The position numbers and the translations under genes are program-made. The notes below the pieces were generated by a model. The model was not told the origin of the DNA. It did no database searches and was given only the letters and a program-made list of their open reading frames with translations. A DNA stretch of 64,000 nucleotides from Anas platyrhynchos (taxonomy: Eukaryota > Chordata > Aves > Anseriformes > Anatidae). Positions within the stretch are counted from its first letter, which is position 1, and each line of letters begins with the position of its first letter. Location: positions 8,643,501-8,707,500 of the forward strand of contig NC_092613.1 in the NCBI RefSeq assembly GCF_047663525.1. Direction: 5' to 3'. This document shows positions 1 to 11,014 of the stretch, in pieces.

Positions 1-3000
1 TCCCCACGGGCCTCTGCCACCCTTCCACGTGGCCTCACAGAGCAACAGGAACCGAAAAGGGCTTTGGGGCCCTTTTGGGGCCCTCCTTTAGGGAGGAGGA
101 CGTGAGCCTCCTGCCAGGCACCACTGGCCCCGGGGAGGCCACCCCAGCACCCCGGTGCTCAGCACCCTCGGCTTCGTGCTCCCCCCGGCTCGGCCCCCCT
201 GCGCCAGGCATCCGAGACAATTCCAGCTGAGAGGAAAACACAGTTCGGCTTCTATTTTAAAAAGCCCTTGTTGCATCCTGCTGGCACCTCATTAAAGCAC
301 TCAGGACACGGCTGCTATTCTTAGCTCTCCCGGCCTCTCGCAGTGCCGGGCACGGGGAGCGGGCAGGAGGGAGGGGAGGGCTGAGGGAGGGAGGCCCATT
401 AGGGCCAGGACGGGGCCCAGACCAGCGTCCCGGTCAGCGCCGTAACCTCGGAATACCTCATCCAGCAAGCATGCATAATTCATCACCCAGTGCCTGGATG
501 CCTCCACAAACACCATCAGAGGAAAACCCTCCCCTCTCACCAGCCCCAAGAGGGACCCACCGGGCTCGGTCTCCGCAGGCTGCTCCCACTACGAGGTCGG
601 GCACTGGCAATGCGGCAGAGCAAGGTGTCCATAGCGGAGGTTTTGTCCTCTTGCACCTTATAAACACGCAGTGAAAACAGGCTCTGGGAGGACTCGCTGA
701 TCCTTCCACAGATGCCCCATACCCCGCACATGTTTCACCTGTTAGAGCACCATGGGAAGGGAATAAAAGCATAAAGGCAGGGGCATTAAAACAAATGAGC
801 AAACCCTAAACCTACTGCCACGTTTTTTGCTGCCTCCCTAGAAGCTGGACCGCTGCTTGGGACTCCTCTCCTCAGCCAGCCCCGTGCCAGCCCCTACACC
901 CAGCACCCTCGTGGACATGGGGCGAAGGGAAGCGGCTCTGGGGCTGGCCGGGGGCTCTCGGGTCCAGCTCTGTAGGAATTCAAGCTCCTTCAATCCCAGT
1001 TATTGATGAAAAGGGCTCAGGGCCGGGGGGACGCCGGGCACAGCCAAGCAGCACACAGTCCTGCCTTTGTCCAGCCCAAGGGCTCCTCCGGCAACCCCGA
1101 TGCTTCCCCGAAGGCAATCCCTGCAGCCTGGCAGGCGCAATGACACCAAGCAGATTAGCTTTGGGAAACTGCGTCCCCTCCGAGCTGACTGCAGTACCTT
1201 GCGACCTCGCTGTCCTGTGCAGGAGGAAAGCACCCAACGCTACCACGTCCCCCCTGCTCCTCCTTCCCAGGGTCGCTCGCCTGGCTGCTTCAGTGCGGTC
1301 TTTGGATAGAAGGAAATACGAAAGGGACACTTTGGTAAACGGCACAGCTGCCTGGCCTGCAGAACAGAGCCCGTCTGTGTTGCCAGAGCTGTGCAAAGCT
1401 GAATGAACGGGCTCCCATCAGTGAATCCTCATCTGATAGCAGTGATGGAGATAAACAGCATCCCTCTGACGCTGCCGGGGGGCTCCAGGGACACCAGAGC
1501 AAGGGTTCAGGGCGGGGAGGGACGGGTCCCCAGCCACCGACCCCTGAGGGTGTGCGTGCACACACAGTGTGATAACAGCAAAGCCGTGCATACCACGGAT
1601 TTTTGGCAGTGCTAGCTCCCTGGGACGTCTGTTGGGTTACAAGTTTGACCTTAAGAGAAGGTGCCAGAAACGGATTCAAAGAGAACCAGCAGCAATGCAG
1701 AGCACTGGAGAGGTGACAGGCTTTGTCTGGGTGTGCAGAGGAGAGGGGACAGGGATCTGGCAGGGGACGGGGGTGTCACAGCCCCACCAGGGGCACAGCA
1801 CGCTGCTCCACGGCAGCTCCAGCCCGCAGGGAGGGAGCTGCTGCTCAGCCACGTGCAGAGACCACACTGTAATCAGCATGAAACCCCCGGCATGTTACTC
1901 ACCCAGGCTTCAGCAGCCCAGGATTTGCATCCCTAACGACAGGCACCTCGGGCCGGACTGGCCACCTCCCTCGCTGCGCCCGGCCAGGAGCTGGGGCCGC
2001 AGGAGCACCCAGGGCACCTCCGAGCCCCGCGGAGCCGCAGCGCTTCCCTTCCAGCTTCCATCTCACGGCGTGGGCAGGGAGCTGCTCTTAACCAGCAGCT
2101 CGTGCTCACAGTGAGGTGCTGGAAGCTTCCTCTCCAACACGAAATAAAGACGGTGGGAGGAGAGGCGAGGAGGGAGACGGTAGATGTCCTGCTCTGACAC
2201 AGAACAAGCCACTGAGTCACCAAAGCCAAGCGGCGAGGTGTGGCAGCGCCCCTGGAGCGGGACGGCCCCGGAGCTCGGCCATCACCTGCCTGTCAGGAGA
2301 GGGCTGCGTGTTTACGTGGTCAGGCAGGAAAGCAGGGAGCGGTGCTGGGCTCTGAAGTCCCATCCAAGACCCAGACTCAAAGCGAAATTCTCATTGGTCC
2401 CGGAGAGGTTGCTCTCGCTCACGTCCCTGGCCCTGGGAAGGGGCTGCTCCTTGCAGGGACACCCACTGAAGACAAAAGCAAACCTCTTGCAAGCCCCCGG
2501 GTTAGCCAGGGTGAAGGCGTCCTCCCAGGGAATTCAGGCAGGCATCTGTCTGGGGGCTGCAACGCTCACGGGCTCCCCGAAGCAGCCTTCCCACTGGCGA
2601 GGAGGCACCGCACACCCCATGCACCGGGGTGGAAACCCACACCCAGCCTGCGGCACGGGACTCCCCCCAAAACCACCGCAGCCCTGATGACTTCCAGGAG
2701 ATAACCCCGGTTTAAACTTCCTGGCAAGCCCACCCTTCCCAGGGAGAGGCAGCCAGCCACTGCGGCAGGGCGACTTATGCAACAGCAGCCCTGTGTTTTC
2801 TTAGCAATCTGCCCAACGTAATGGGCAGCGGCGTTGCGAAACGGCTGGAGAGGAAAAGAGGGAGACACAGCAGAGCCTGGAGGGGAGCAGGCAGGCGGCA
2901 GGAGGCTGTTCGGGCTAAGCAGAGTCCTGCACTGGCCGTGTCGGGAAGCAGCAGCTCCGGGAGCCGCAGGGCCGGGGCACTCGCACCCACAGCAGCACCA

Positions 3001-3879
3001 GCTGAGTGAGCACGGCCCCTGCCTTTTCGCGAAGGCACAGGGATATAGGATGTGTTCAAACTGTCCTGAAGTGTGCTTACATGCCAAGATGGTAGATGCA
3101 ATGAGGCTGCCACAAGGACTGAAAATAAAAACACGTCGCTGTTACCAGGCCAGCCTCCCTCCCCTTTTATTTTTCCTTGAAGTGGCTGAGGATAACTTGC
3201 ATTCCTTCTGGTGTGCTTGCACGTGACTGCACATACCTTCCCGCAGCCCAGATAAGCCGAGACACCCGGGACGCCGTGCCCATTTCCGAGCAGCTCTGCC
3301 TGACCCGGCTCCCGCCCGCACCTACCAGCCCGAGAAGCAACGAGCGCGGCTCCTGCGGCCGCCACAACGCGCTGCCAAATTTCCACAGCAGCCCCAGCTT
3401 TTGTTCCAGCCAGATTTCCCTGAAAACACACGTTTGGCAGGGAGTCCGAGGAGCCTTTCAAGAGGCTACGCTAGCTGCGCGCCGCAGCTCGGGGCCAGAC
3501 AACTGGCGAGGACCGCAGACAGAAGCGCTGCTCAGCTCTGCGAATGCTTGGAACAGAGGAGGTGCCCCATGGAAACCCCCAGATGAGGCTGCCCAAAAAG
3601 CACAGGAGGGCTTCAGCCCCTCAGCACAGAGCCCTGGGCCGCAGTTGTGCAGCTTTGCCCTCCAGCAGGCAATGCTCGGGCAGTGACAACCTGAGCCCAA
3701 TGCACGCTCCTGTCCCAGGCCAGCAGAGCTGAACGGGCTCAACCTGACCGGAGCACCCCGCTGCAGCCGGGTCATGCAAAAAGAAGCAGCAAAGGTAATT
3801 AGGATGAAGCAAACGAGTCCATCCCTCCGCTGATCCCAAATCTATATCCCAAACCGGGCCATCTTATGGGAGCAGAACT

Positions 3880-4060
3880 GCGAAGTCCCTGCCTGGCTGG
3901 AAGCCCCTGGAACATTCAGATCTGAGCTTGTGTTTTGAACTTTATCTCTAGTTTAGGCTACAGCCCGCTGGGCGGCCAGGCACACAATCACATGCAGCCC
4001 TGACGCCAACGGCTTAAATAATCTCATTACATATGACGGCAAAGGCCGCAACAGTCACGG
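3880..4060. promoter_or_regulatory. AT-leaning patch, weak candidate regulatory element
   Basis: Within GC-rich intron 1 this patch has lower GC, with TTTATCTC at about 3941, an AATCACATG-like stretch and TTAAATAATC near 4014-4022. It resembles the kind of non-repetitive AT-rich island that often carries transcription-factor sites, but no motif cluster is compelling and conservation cannot be judged here. Confidence 0.2.
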
Positions 4061-4754
4061 ACCCCTCGAGCCAACTTGCTCACCTGCCCTCTCTGCGGGG
4101 AGCAGTTATTTTGTCCCAGCAAAGCCCCCGCCGACGGAGGGCACTAATCCAGGGGAAGATGCTGTCACCCTCCCTGGTGGCATCAGGCTCAAGATTTTGC
4201 CACGGCGAGGCTCCATGTGCTCAGAGGGGCTGCTCCAGCACCCAGCCCTGTCCCCAGCCGTCCGGTGATGGGACAGTCCCACCACCCTTCACGTTTTCAC
4301 AGCTCACAGCACCTCGAGCAAAGCGCGTGTTCCGGGGCATCTCAGGGCAGGGGCTCAGCAGCACTCCGACTCGTGGCCTTCGGTCCCTTCCTGAGGCCGT
4401 GAAGCAATCCGTGAGTTAACGCAAGCATTAAACCTGTGGTCGCCACAATCCTGCCCCAAACCGGAGATCTTAAAAGGCTGAAATCTTTGAAAGGAAGCGG
4501 CCGCTAGGCATAAAGGAACAGCGGCTTAAAAGGCTGTTTGAGGTCTCTGCATTCAGACTCGTTCCTGCGTGAGCGCACACGGGCACAGGCACTTGACAAG
4601 GAACCACCAGGGCATCACCCCCAGCTCACAGCATCCCCCCCTGCCCTGTCCTCAAACCTGTAGGTAGGGTGCTCTCAAAATCAGGGCATCACCGCCTGCC
4701 CCACAGATCACCACGATGCACAAAGGCCCTGGACCGTGCCAAAATCCCTGCCCA

Positions 4755-4812
4755 CAGCAGTGGGGTTGGAGCAAGAAGGTCTTTAAGGTCCCCTCCCACC
4801 CAAGGTGTTCTT
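4755..4812 (+). mobile_element. CR1 LINE 3'-end fragment (decayed)
   Basis: The segment reads, in order, a GGGGTTGGA block, an aGAAGGTC block, CTTTAAGGTCCCCTCCCACC and a CAAGG-type ending. This is the same order as the highly conserved 3' end of avian CR1 retroposons (GGTTGGA, GATGATCTTTAAGGTCCCTTCCAACCCAA). The copy is severely 5'-truncated, with several substitutions and no remaining terminal octamer repeats, so it is an old insertion. It sits in MAPKAPK2 intron 1, antisense to that gene. Degraded CR1 sequence may extend a little to the left. CR1 is one of the few clues in the window to an avian or other sauropsid source. Confidence 0.7.
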
Positions 4813-6154
4813 GAAACGTCAGCCCGAACACATCCACCTGGGCTCACAGCTGGTTTATTAGGGAGAAATGGGGTAATGCTGCATTCACCTGCCTGCAATT
4901 GGGGCCAGTGGAGGGATTGCCCCGGTCCTCATGCGTCTGTACCCAAAACCAGCAGCCTGTGAGCTCAGCCAGCTCCTGAAGACCCTCTCCACAACTCCTG
5001 CTTCAACCCCCCCCCCAAACCCCTTCCCGCAACACGGAGAGGGGCTGAGCAACCCAACCAGCCCCGGCACGGGGCAGGCGATGCTCGGGGGCTATCGGGG
5101 AGGGGAGCCCCGAGCCAGAGAGGCCCCAGGGGCAGCCCCACAGCCTACGGCAGCCGCCCCAGCCCGCCGCAGCCAGCCCCGGCGCGGCAGAGGGGAGGCA
5201 GCGCGTTATTCTTGGAAACCAGGAGGTGAGGTCATGCTGCCTGAATGCTGCTGCAACTTGAGGCCAGGCGCGCAGGGCCGCTGAGAGGGGCCTCCTGCCG
5301 CACCGCACCGGGGGGGTCACCAGAGCCGGCAGGGAGACGGGGGCTTCAGCACGCTGTGGGCTCCTTCCTCGCAGTCCTTTGGGAAAGAGAAAGTCCCCAC
5401 GGCTCACACGGTGCAGGTGTAAAGATGGGAGGGTGTGAGGCCCAGAGAAGGGATGGGGTTTAAAACTACTGCACTCATACTGCTGTGAGGGGCTCGTGAG
5501 GGCTCGGCTCATCACCAAGCACAGCCCAGGGCCAGCCCAGGGCCATCAGGGTGGCCAAAAGGCCACAGCTCCAGCCAGCCCTGTCCACCCGCTTCATAGT
5601 GTCTGCACAACCCAGCAAAGCCCGTGCCCCCCGCACATCACAGCCCGAGCACAAGCCCGGCTGTTTCAGAGAAAAGTCACCTCCAGGCTTCCTTGGCACA
5701 AGTTTTCTCGGAGTTCACCTGTGCCGCCCATCCAGCCAGCACACGAGGAGGCCCAACGTTTCAAGAGGCTTCGAGTTATTATTTACACTGTGCCCAAATG
5801 CACACAGAGCTCCACGGCAGGCAGCACGTGCCCAAGGAGCCCCCGGCACCGTGATGCTTTACAGCACCCATGGTGGCCAAAGCTCGCTGAAGGCCAGGCA
5901 GGAGCTCAGCACCAAGGAATTCATCGTTTTACCTGGCGGCGTCTGGCTATTAATCACACACACACCACGGAGCTCATGGAGGAGAGGGCAGGCTCCCTGT
6001 AAAGCCCCAAAGCCCTGCATCCCAGCATCTGTGAGCACAGGAAACGCGGATCCTCCTCTGCGAGACCTGTGGCTGAAGGCATTCAATTACTAAGAGGAAG
6101 AGCCCTACCATTTCCTGAGCATGTGCCAGAGCACAAACCAGCCCCCGGCTCCCA

Positions 6155-6460
6155 GGCCGTTATCAGTTTATCTCCATTGTAGATTTGACTGCTCGGAACA
6201 TGTAATAGATTCGGAAGGGATTATGGCTGATCATAAATTGTTTAAACAAACTCAAAACCCAAGTCAGTAAACTCTTTTGGTCAATGAGATAATAAACCGC
6301 TGCCTTGGAAAAGCCCCAGTGATGTCACTATACTTTCCATAGCTTTTAAACTATGAGTTGCACAAAAATCCACAGTGAAGACATTTTTGGTTACATTAAA
6401 TACATAGCAGAGCTCAAAAAAAATCCCACCGCTGACACAGAAGCAGACACACAGTGAGGT
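6155..6460. promoter_or_regulatory. AT-rich candidate enhancer in MAPKAPK2 intron 1
   Basis: A sharply AT-rich, non-repetitive block in GC-rich surroundings. It contains three WGATAR-type GATA motifs (6160-6165 and 6168-6173 on the minus strand, 6287-6292 on the plus strand), a GGGATTA homeodomain-type site near 6218, a TGATGTCA ATF/AP-1-like site at 6320-6327 and forkhead-like TGTTTAAACA near 6239. The motif density and unique-sequence character suggest a cis-regulatory element. Function is inferred only. Confidence 0.3.
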
Positions 6461-7527
6461 CTGTTTCCCATGAGCGTAAGCCCGGGATATTCATACACTC
6501 CAGCACTTAGGGAGTATTTTTCCAGCTGGCTTGTCCGAGGGACAAAGCATTTGATCTCAAACGAAGCTGCAGGGAAATGGGGTGCTCTGCTTCCTTAAAC
6601 ACCCGACCCATGGTGGCAGAGAGAGCACGAGGCCACCAGCGACACGAACACTCATCCACAGTGCTGATAGCAGCTCCGATACTGCCTGCCCTACTTCCAC
6701 GGCAGGCGGCCGAAAAGAACAATAAACCACAAAAGTACTGGGCTCTCCTTCCTCCTCCTCCATCAGAGGAACCATCGCTCACGGTATCTGATGAGACGGA
6801 GGCCGAGCGAGACTGAGTGTTTCGCAAACATGCCCCCGAGCTCCAAGGATGCTCCAAAATCCGGGCTGCAAGAGGGGACAGCTCTGCAGGAACTGAAGGG
6901 AGACACAAAGATTTCCTGCTCTGAAATTTGGGTGAGGAGAGACATTTGTTTGTTTTAAGGGAAAACTGCTCCACGGAGAGACACACGGGGCAGAGAAAAA
7001 CTCATCACCTGCCGCCCCTGGGCTTCATTTTCCAGTCTGCATTACCTGCCGTTTGCTTGTGAAATGCTGAATTCGTACAGCTCGCCTTCAGCCCAACATC
7101 TCACCTAAAGATTAGCAGAAAGTGGAATTTGCAGCACGCACACAGCCCTCGCTCCCAGCCTGCGCCACTTAATGCCCACAGCCTGACCACAACGAGCAAC
7201 GCCAAGTCCAGTCAGCGGTGACCTACATACAAGAAGTTCTGCAGGGGTGACAAACCTCGTCATAAATCACGCCAAGGAAGAAAGGGGTAAGAAACCACCC
7301 AGAGCTCGTGTTTCAGCTCCACTCGTCACCTCTCCACGGCCTTCCCGTTCCCACCCTGCTCCACACCCAGGAGCAAATAAACCGCGGGGTCCCCACCGCC
7401 GGTGGTCGGGCAGCTCAGGGCTGAACGTGGGCAAGGAGCACCCGAGTCAGAAAAAGCCGTGTTTAGAACCATCTGCTCCTGAGCAGACAATTCATGGACT
7501 CCACGCTTGAAATGTTTCTTGATACCA

Positions 7528-7558
7528 GAAAAAAAAAGAAAAAAAAGAAAAAAAAAAG
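7528..7558 (+). repeat. A-rich purine tract
   Basis: A run of A interrupted by single G residues at roughly 9-base intervals. It is a low-complexity tract in MAPKAPK2 intron 1, and it appears as a pyrimidine tract on the sense strand of that gene. No retroposon body could be recognised upstream of it. Confidence 0.8.
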
Positions 7559-7727
7559 GGTGTGGGAAAGCATTGAAACAATATTGATCTATAAGAAAAG
7601 GAAAATCTCCTGGGTTTACCTCGGTACAGTGCAGCAAATAGAACTACCAGACAGCACTACCACCCATTAACTTGTACACAGCACTGCTGTGTGTCTCCGA
7701 CATGGGCCATTGCACCAGAAAGAGGAG

Positions 7728-7773
7728 AAAATTGGCTGTAACGTTTCACTAAAATTGGCTGTAACGTCTCACC
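7728..7773 (+). repeat. 23-bp direct tandem duplication carrying CCAAT motifs
   Basis: Two adjacent 23-bp units beginning AAAATTGGCTGTAACGT differ at only two positions, near the 3' end of the unit. Each unit carries ATTGG (CCAAT on the minus strand, the sense strand of MAPKAPK2) and an AACGT core, so the duplication places two inverted CCAAT boxes 23 bp apart. Confidence 0.85.
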
Positions 7774-10048
7774 GCCGCCGGGATGCTGCCTCTGAGCTCA
7801 AACTCTCCCGGAGCACCGGAAAGTGCTCTTAAGCAAAGTGACCCTCAGCAAAATGCTAACTTCAACGCGTCTCTCTGCTTGGGAGGGAGGTTTAGCAACA
7901 TAATAGTTGCTGCTGCTCCAAGAGGAAGCACAATGTATCCAGGAGTCACCATTAATATTAAGGAGACACCCAATTGTTTCCTTCACCGCGGTCATGTACA
8001 AGACCTTGGAACAGAAAACATAAAGAGAAACCGCTCCGAATGGAAAGGTTTGCTGCACAACCAAAGCAGGCAGCGTGAAGAGATTTCAGCTTTGGCTGCT
8101 GGATAAGAGCCATGAGAATTCTTTTAAGCATCATCCGCAACATGACAACCCAATGCAATCACTTCTGGGTATCCCGCTTTAGGTCATCATTCCACGCTGA
8201 TGCAGCCCATGAGTAATTCCGATCCAAATACCTCTCTGCAGGTCCCTAGCAAAGATGTCATCCCGGCTGTGAAGCAGGGAGCGATGCTGTCAGCACACGC
8301 CGCATCCCAGGCAGGCCCCCCATCGGCAGAGGGACAGCCACGGCTCGCAGCTCGTGCTCCCCAGGGCATGAAGGGCACACGCAGCTTGCCCAGCTCCCAG
8401 GCTCCCGGCAGAGCGGTTTATAGGGGCTGGAAGGAATCGCTTACAGTAGCAGCTGTGCTGCTCTTTGGAAAGCCAGAGACGCATCCAACAGCCCAGCTGA
8501 ACTTTCCTCTCTCCGCCGGGAAGTGCGAAGAGGCCGGGGCAGGGGACAGAGGGGAGACCAGCAGCTTTCCAAAAGATTCACCAGCGGGCGCACCTCATCC
8601 TCCAAGAGCTGCGCAGCCATTCCACAGCGTACCATTAAATCCTACACCACAAGATGCTTTTCCATATTGCCAAGGACACGACACAACACCTAGCACTAAA
8701 TCCCGACCCCGTCCATGGGTAGCAGCAGGGCAACAGCACAAACCTCCGGCCCTGACCCTCCCGGCCCGGGTTTGGCCAGGAAGGAACCGCTGCAGCTCAG
8801 TGTCCCCCATCCTCACACCACCGCTGCCATCCTTCCCCTTTCAGTGTTGCGAAAGGGAAGTGCTGGAATCCACGCTTTAAATAGTTGAGTCAACTGTAGA
8901 AGTGGTGAGGAGCGCGCCTGTCAAAACAGAAGAGGATTTCGCTAATTTCCATCCCGACGGGCTGACAATACCTCTCATCCTGCAGCGTGACAGGGTGCAG
9001 CTAACGACAGTCGCCTGCCTTTTGGGAAGAAACCTCCAACTTTTTGCTGTCCGACTGCACAAGGCCCTGCTGAGCCGCACGTGTTGAGCGCCGTCCCACA
9101 GTGACCCCGCGCACCCCGGCAGTGCCACTTGCACCCCCAGAGCCCACTCCTTCCACCTGCCCATTCCTTCCCGCTAGGAACCTCAGGTGCCAACAGACGG
9201 GCAACTCGAAAAGCAAAGGAGGGGAGGGTTACGCATCCGCCCAGCGATATTTTCAGCCTTCACGATTCTCAGGGTAACAGCGAGGTTTCTAACAGCTAAT
9301 GCGTGGGCACCAGGCGCATCTCTGCTAGGGAACACGGCGCTCCCGTGGCGCCGGCTGTTCGTGCCCGTGTCCCCCAGCGCTCCGTCAGCCTCCACAAACT
9401 TCCCCGCGTCCCTCTGCTGAAGGCTCCTCACCTGCGCTCCGAAGGCTCACCCGAAAAGCGGGGCACAGCCCCGGAACGGGGCGCCCCTCGGGTTGTGCTG
9501 CTCGGCTGAGGACCCCCGGAGCGGGAGCGGGTTGGGGACGCTGGAGGGGCAGGATGACACCAAACCATTCCCCTTCCAACGCGGGGAACGGCCACTGCCC
9601 CTTATTCCGTGTTGTTTCAGTGGGTTCCATTCCCCATCCCAAAGGGAATGGGACCAAGAAGCCGGCGGACCCCCGGACCCCCACCCACCCCCGTGGGCCA
9701 GCTCCGCGCTGGGAGGTGTCACGGGGGGGGTACCGGGGCGAGAATCCCCCCGGGGGGGCTGCTGCCGGGCCGGGGGCTTCTCGCTCGGCCTCTGTGCTGC
9801 CCGGGCAGGCGGGGCGGATGTTATTTGGCTGTGGGGAAGCCCTGAAGCTGCGCGCCGGGGCGCTCCGTGGCGAGCAGCGCGCAGCGGGGCGGGGAGAGAA
9901 CCGAGCCCGGCCGGGCCGGGCGGCTCCGCGCCCCGACGGGGGCACCGGGGGGCAGCGGGGATGGGGTGGGGGGGGCCCGATCGGGGGAGAAGGGAGGGAA
10001 GGGGAAGGGAGGGGAGAGAAAGGAGGGAAGGGGGGGCCCGGCGCGCAC

Positions 10049-10318
10049 CTTGAGGGCGAACTTCTCGCCGCTCTTCTTGCTGAAGATCTCCAAAACTTTC
10101 CCGTTGATGCCGAGCCCCAGCACTTGCGTGGTGACCTTGTAGTCGTCCGTGATGGCATTCTTCCGGATCTGCAGGCCTCCCTTCCCGGGGAACGGCGGCA
10201 GCGGCGGCGGGGGCGGCCCGTGGGGGGGGGCGGCGGGCGGCGGCGGCGGCGGGGGGGGCTGCGGAGGGGGCGGCTGCGGGCTGGGGAAGCCGGCGGGCGG
10301 CGGAGCCCCGGAGAGCAT
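10049..10318 (-). CDS. MAPKAPK2: MAPKAPK2 (MK2) coding exon 1, N-terminal 90 codons
   Basis: First coding exon of MAP kinase-activated protein kinase 2, the serine/threonine kinase that p38 activates to phosphorylate HSP27 and AU-rich-element binding proteins such as TTP. The ATG at 10318 has G at -3. Residues 6-44 form a low-complexity segment rich in Pro, with Gln, as in the mammalian SH3-binding N-terminus. Residues 48-90 (GLQIRKNAI, DDYKV, then the glycine loop LGLGINGKV at 67-75) match the start of the kinase domain closely. The exon ends exactly on the catalytic lysine of FALK (residue 90, human Lys93), followed by donor GTGCGC. The remaining exons, which encode the rest of the kinase domain and the autoinhibitory NES/NLS tail, lie left of position 1. 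The paralogue MAPKAPK3 lacks such a long proline tract, so MAPKAPK2 is favoured; synteny agrees. Confidence 0.95.
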
Positions 10319-10530
10319 GGCCGGGATTGGGGGGGGGGGGGGTCGGGAAAGGAGAGAAGATGAGGAGGGGGGGGGAGAACGGGGGGAGGCTGCCGCCGGG
10401 CTGCGGGGGGGCTCCGGGCCTCGCAGCGGGGGGCAGGGGGGGGAGAAGCGCCGCCGCCACCGCCCCCCGCCGGTGCGCCCCGGCCCCGAGCGCGGCGACG
10501 GGAAGAGGGAGCGCTCCGGTGCGGCCGCGG

Positions 10531-10589
10531 CTCCTCCTCCGCCTCCTCCTCCTCCTCCTCTCTTCCTCCTCCTCCTCCTCCTCCTCCTC
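10531..10589 (+). repeat. (CTC)n trinucleotide repeat in MAPKAPK2 5' region
   Basis: CTC/CCT triplets with a few interruptions, read as GAG/GGA on the sense strand of MAPKAPK2. The tract lies about 210 bases upstream of the start codon, within the probable 5' UTR or core promoter. It is likely to be length-polymorphic. Confidence 0.85.
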
Positions 10590-10974
10590 GCTCGGCTCGG
10601 CCCGGCTCTGATGTCAGCGCCTCGCCGCGGCCGGCCCCGGCCGTCGGGGGAGGGACGGGGCGGGGACGGGCAGCACCCGGCGGGGCGGGGGCACCGAGCA
10701 CCGCCCGGCCCCAACGCCCCCCTCCGGGGCGCCCCCGAGGCGGGTTTGGGGGGGGTGACGCCAGGAGACCCCCCCCGAGGGGCAGCGGGCACCAGGAGGG
10801 GGCCCCGACGCCGCCGCACCGAGCCCCGCGGGCACCGGGAGCCCCCAGAGCCCCCCCCGAGTGACCCGAGCCCCCCCGGGGGCGACGCCGCCCGCAGCGC
10901 TTTGTCTGGGAGCGCTGAGGAACGGGAGGGGGGAACAAAGCGGCAGCACGAGGAGCGGCAGCGGAGGGGGGGAA

Positions 10975-11014
10975 GCCCGACCCCAAAGGGTAAAGCCCGA
11001 CCCCAAAGGATAAA
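10975..11014 (+). repeat. 20-bp direct tandem duplication
   Basis: Two adjacent 20-bp units starting GCCCGACCCCAAAGG differ at one base. They lie at the upstream edge of the MAPKAPK2 CpG island and probably arose by local slippage. Confidence 0.8.

Larger units (their letters stand above)
1..10048 (-). other. MAPKAPK2: MAPKAPK2 intron 1 (partial)
   Basis: This 10-kb stretch follows the exon 1 donor on the minus strand. I looked for exon 2, whose product should begin with a segment like LQDCPKARREVELHW, and did not find it on the minus strand, so intron 1 is longer than 10 kb, as it is in mammals. It is mostly GC-rich and free of convincing genes. It holds a CR1-like fragment (4755-4812), an AT-rich candidate regulatory island (6155-6460), an A-rich purine run (about 7528-7558) and a 23-bp tandem duplication (7728-7773). 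The many open frames here show no family resemblance and reflect high GC content. Confidence 0.8.
9700..10960 (-). promoter_or_regulatory. MAPKAPK2: MAPKAPK2 CpG-island promoter
   Basis: Very high GC with dense CpG surrounds the first coding exon. On the sense (minus) strand a TGACATCA ATF/CREB-like site lies at 10609-10616, upstream of a (GAG)n tract at 10531-10589 and the ATG at 10318. No TATA box is evident, as expected of a CpG-island housekeeping or stress-kinase promoter. The transcription start cannot be placed exactly; it is probably near 10.5-10.65 kb. Long G runs on the plus strand (9950-10040, 10328-10450) put the C-rich strand in the transcript. Confidence 0.75.

Noticed and set aside
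2566-3461. Long minus-strand open frames as possible MAPKAPK2 exon 2
   Set aside because: None contains the expected kinase-lobe sequence after FALK, and no suitable acceptor is in phase.
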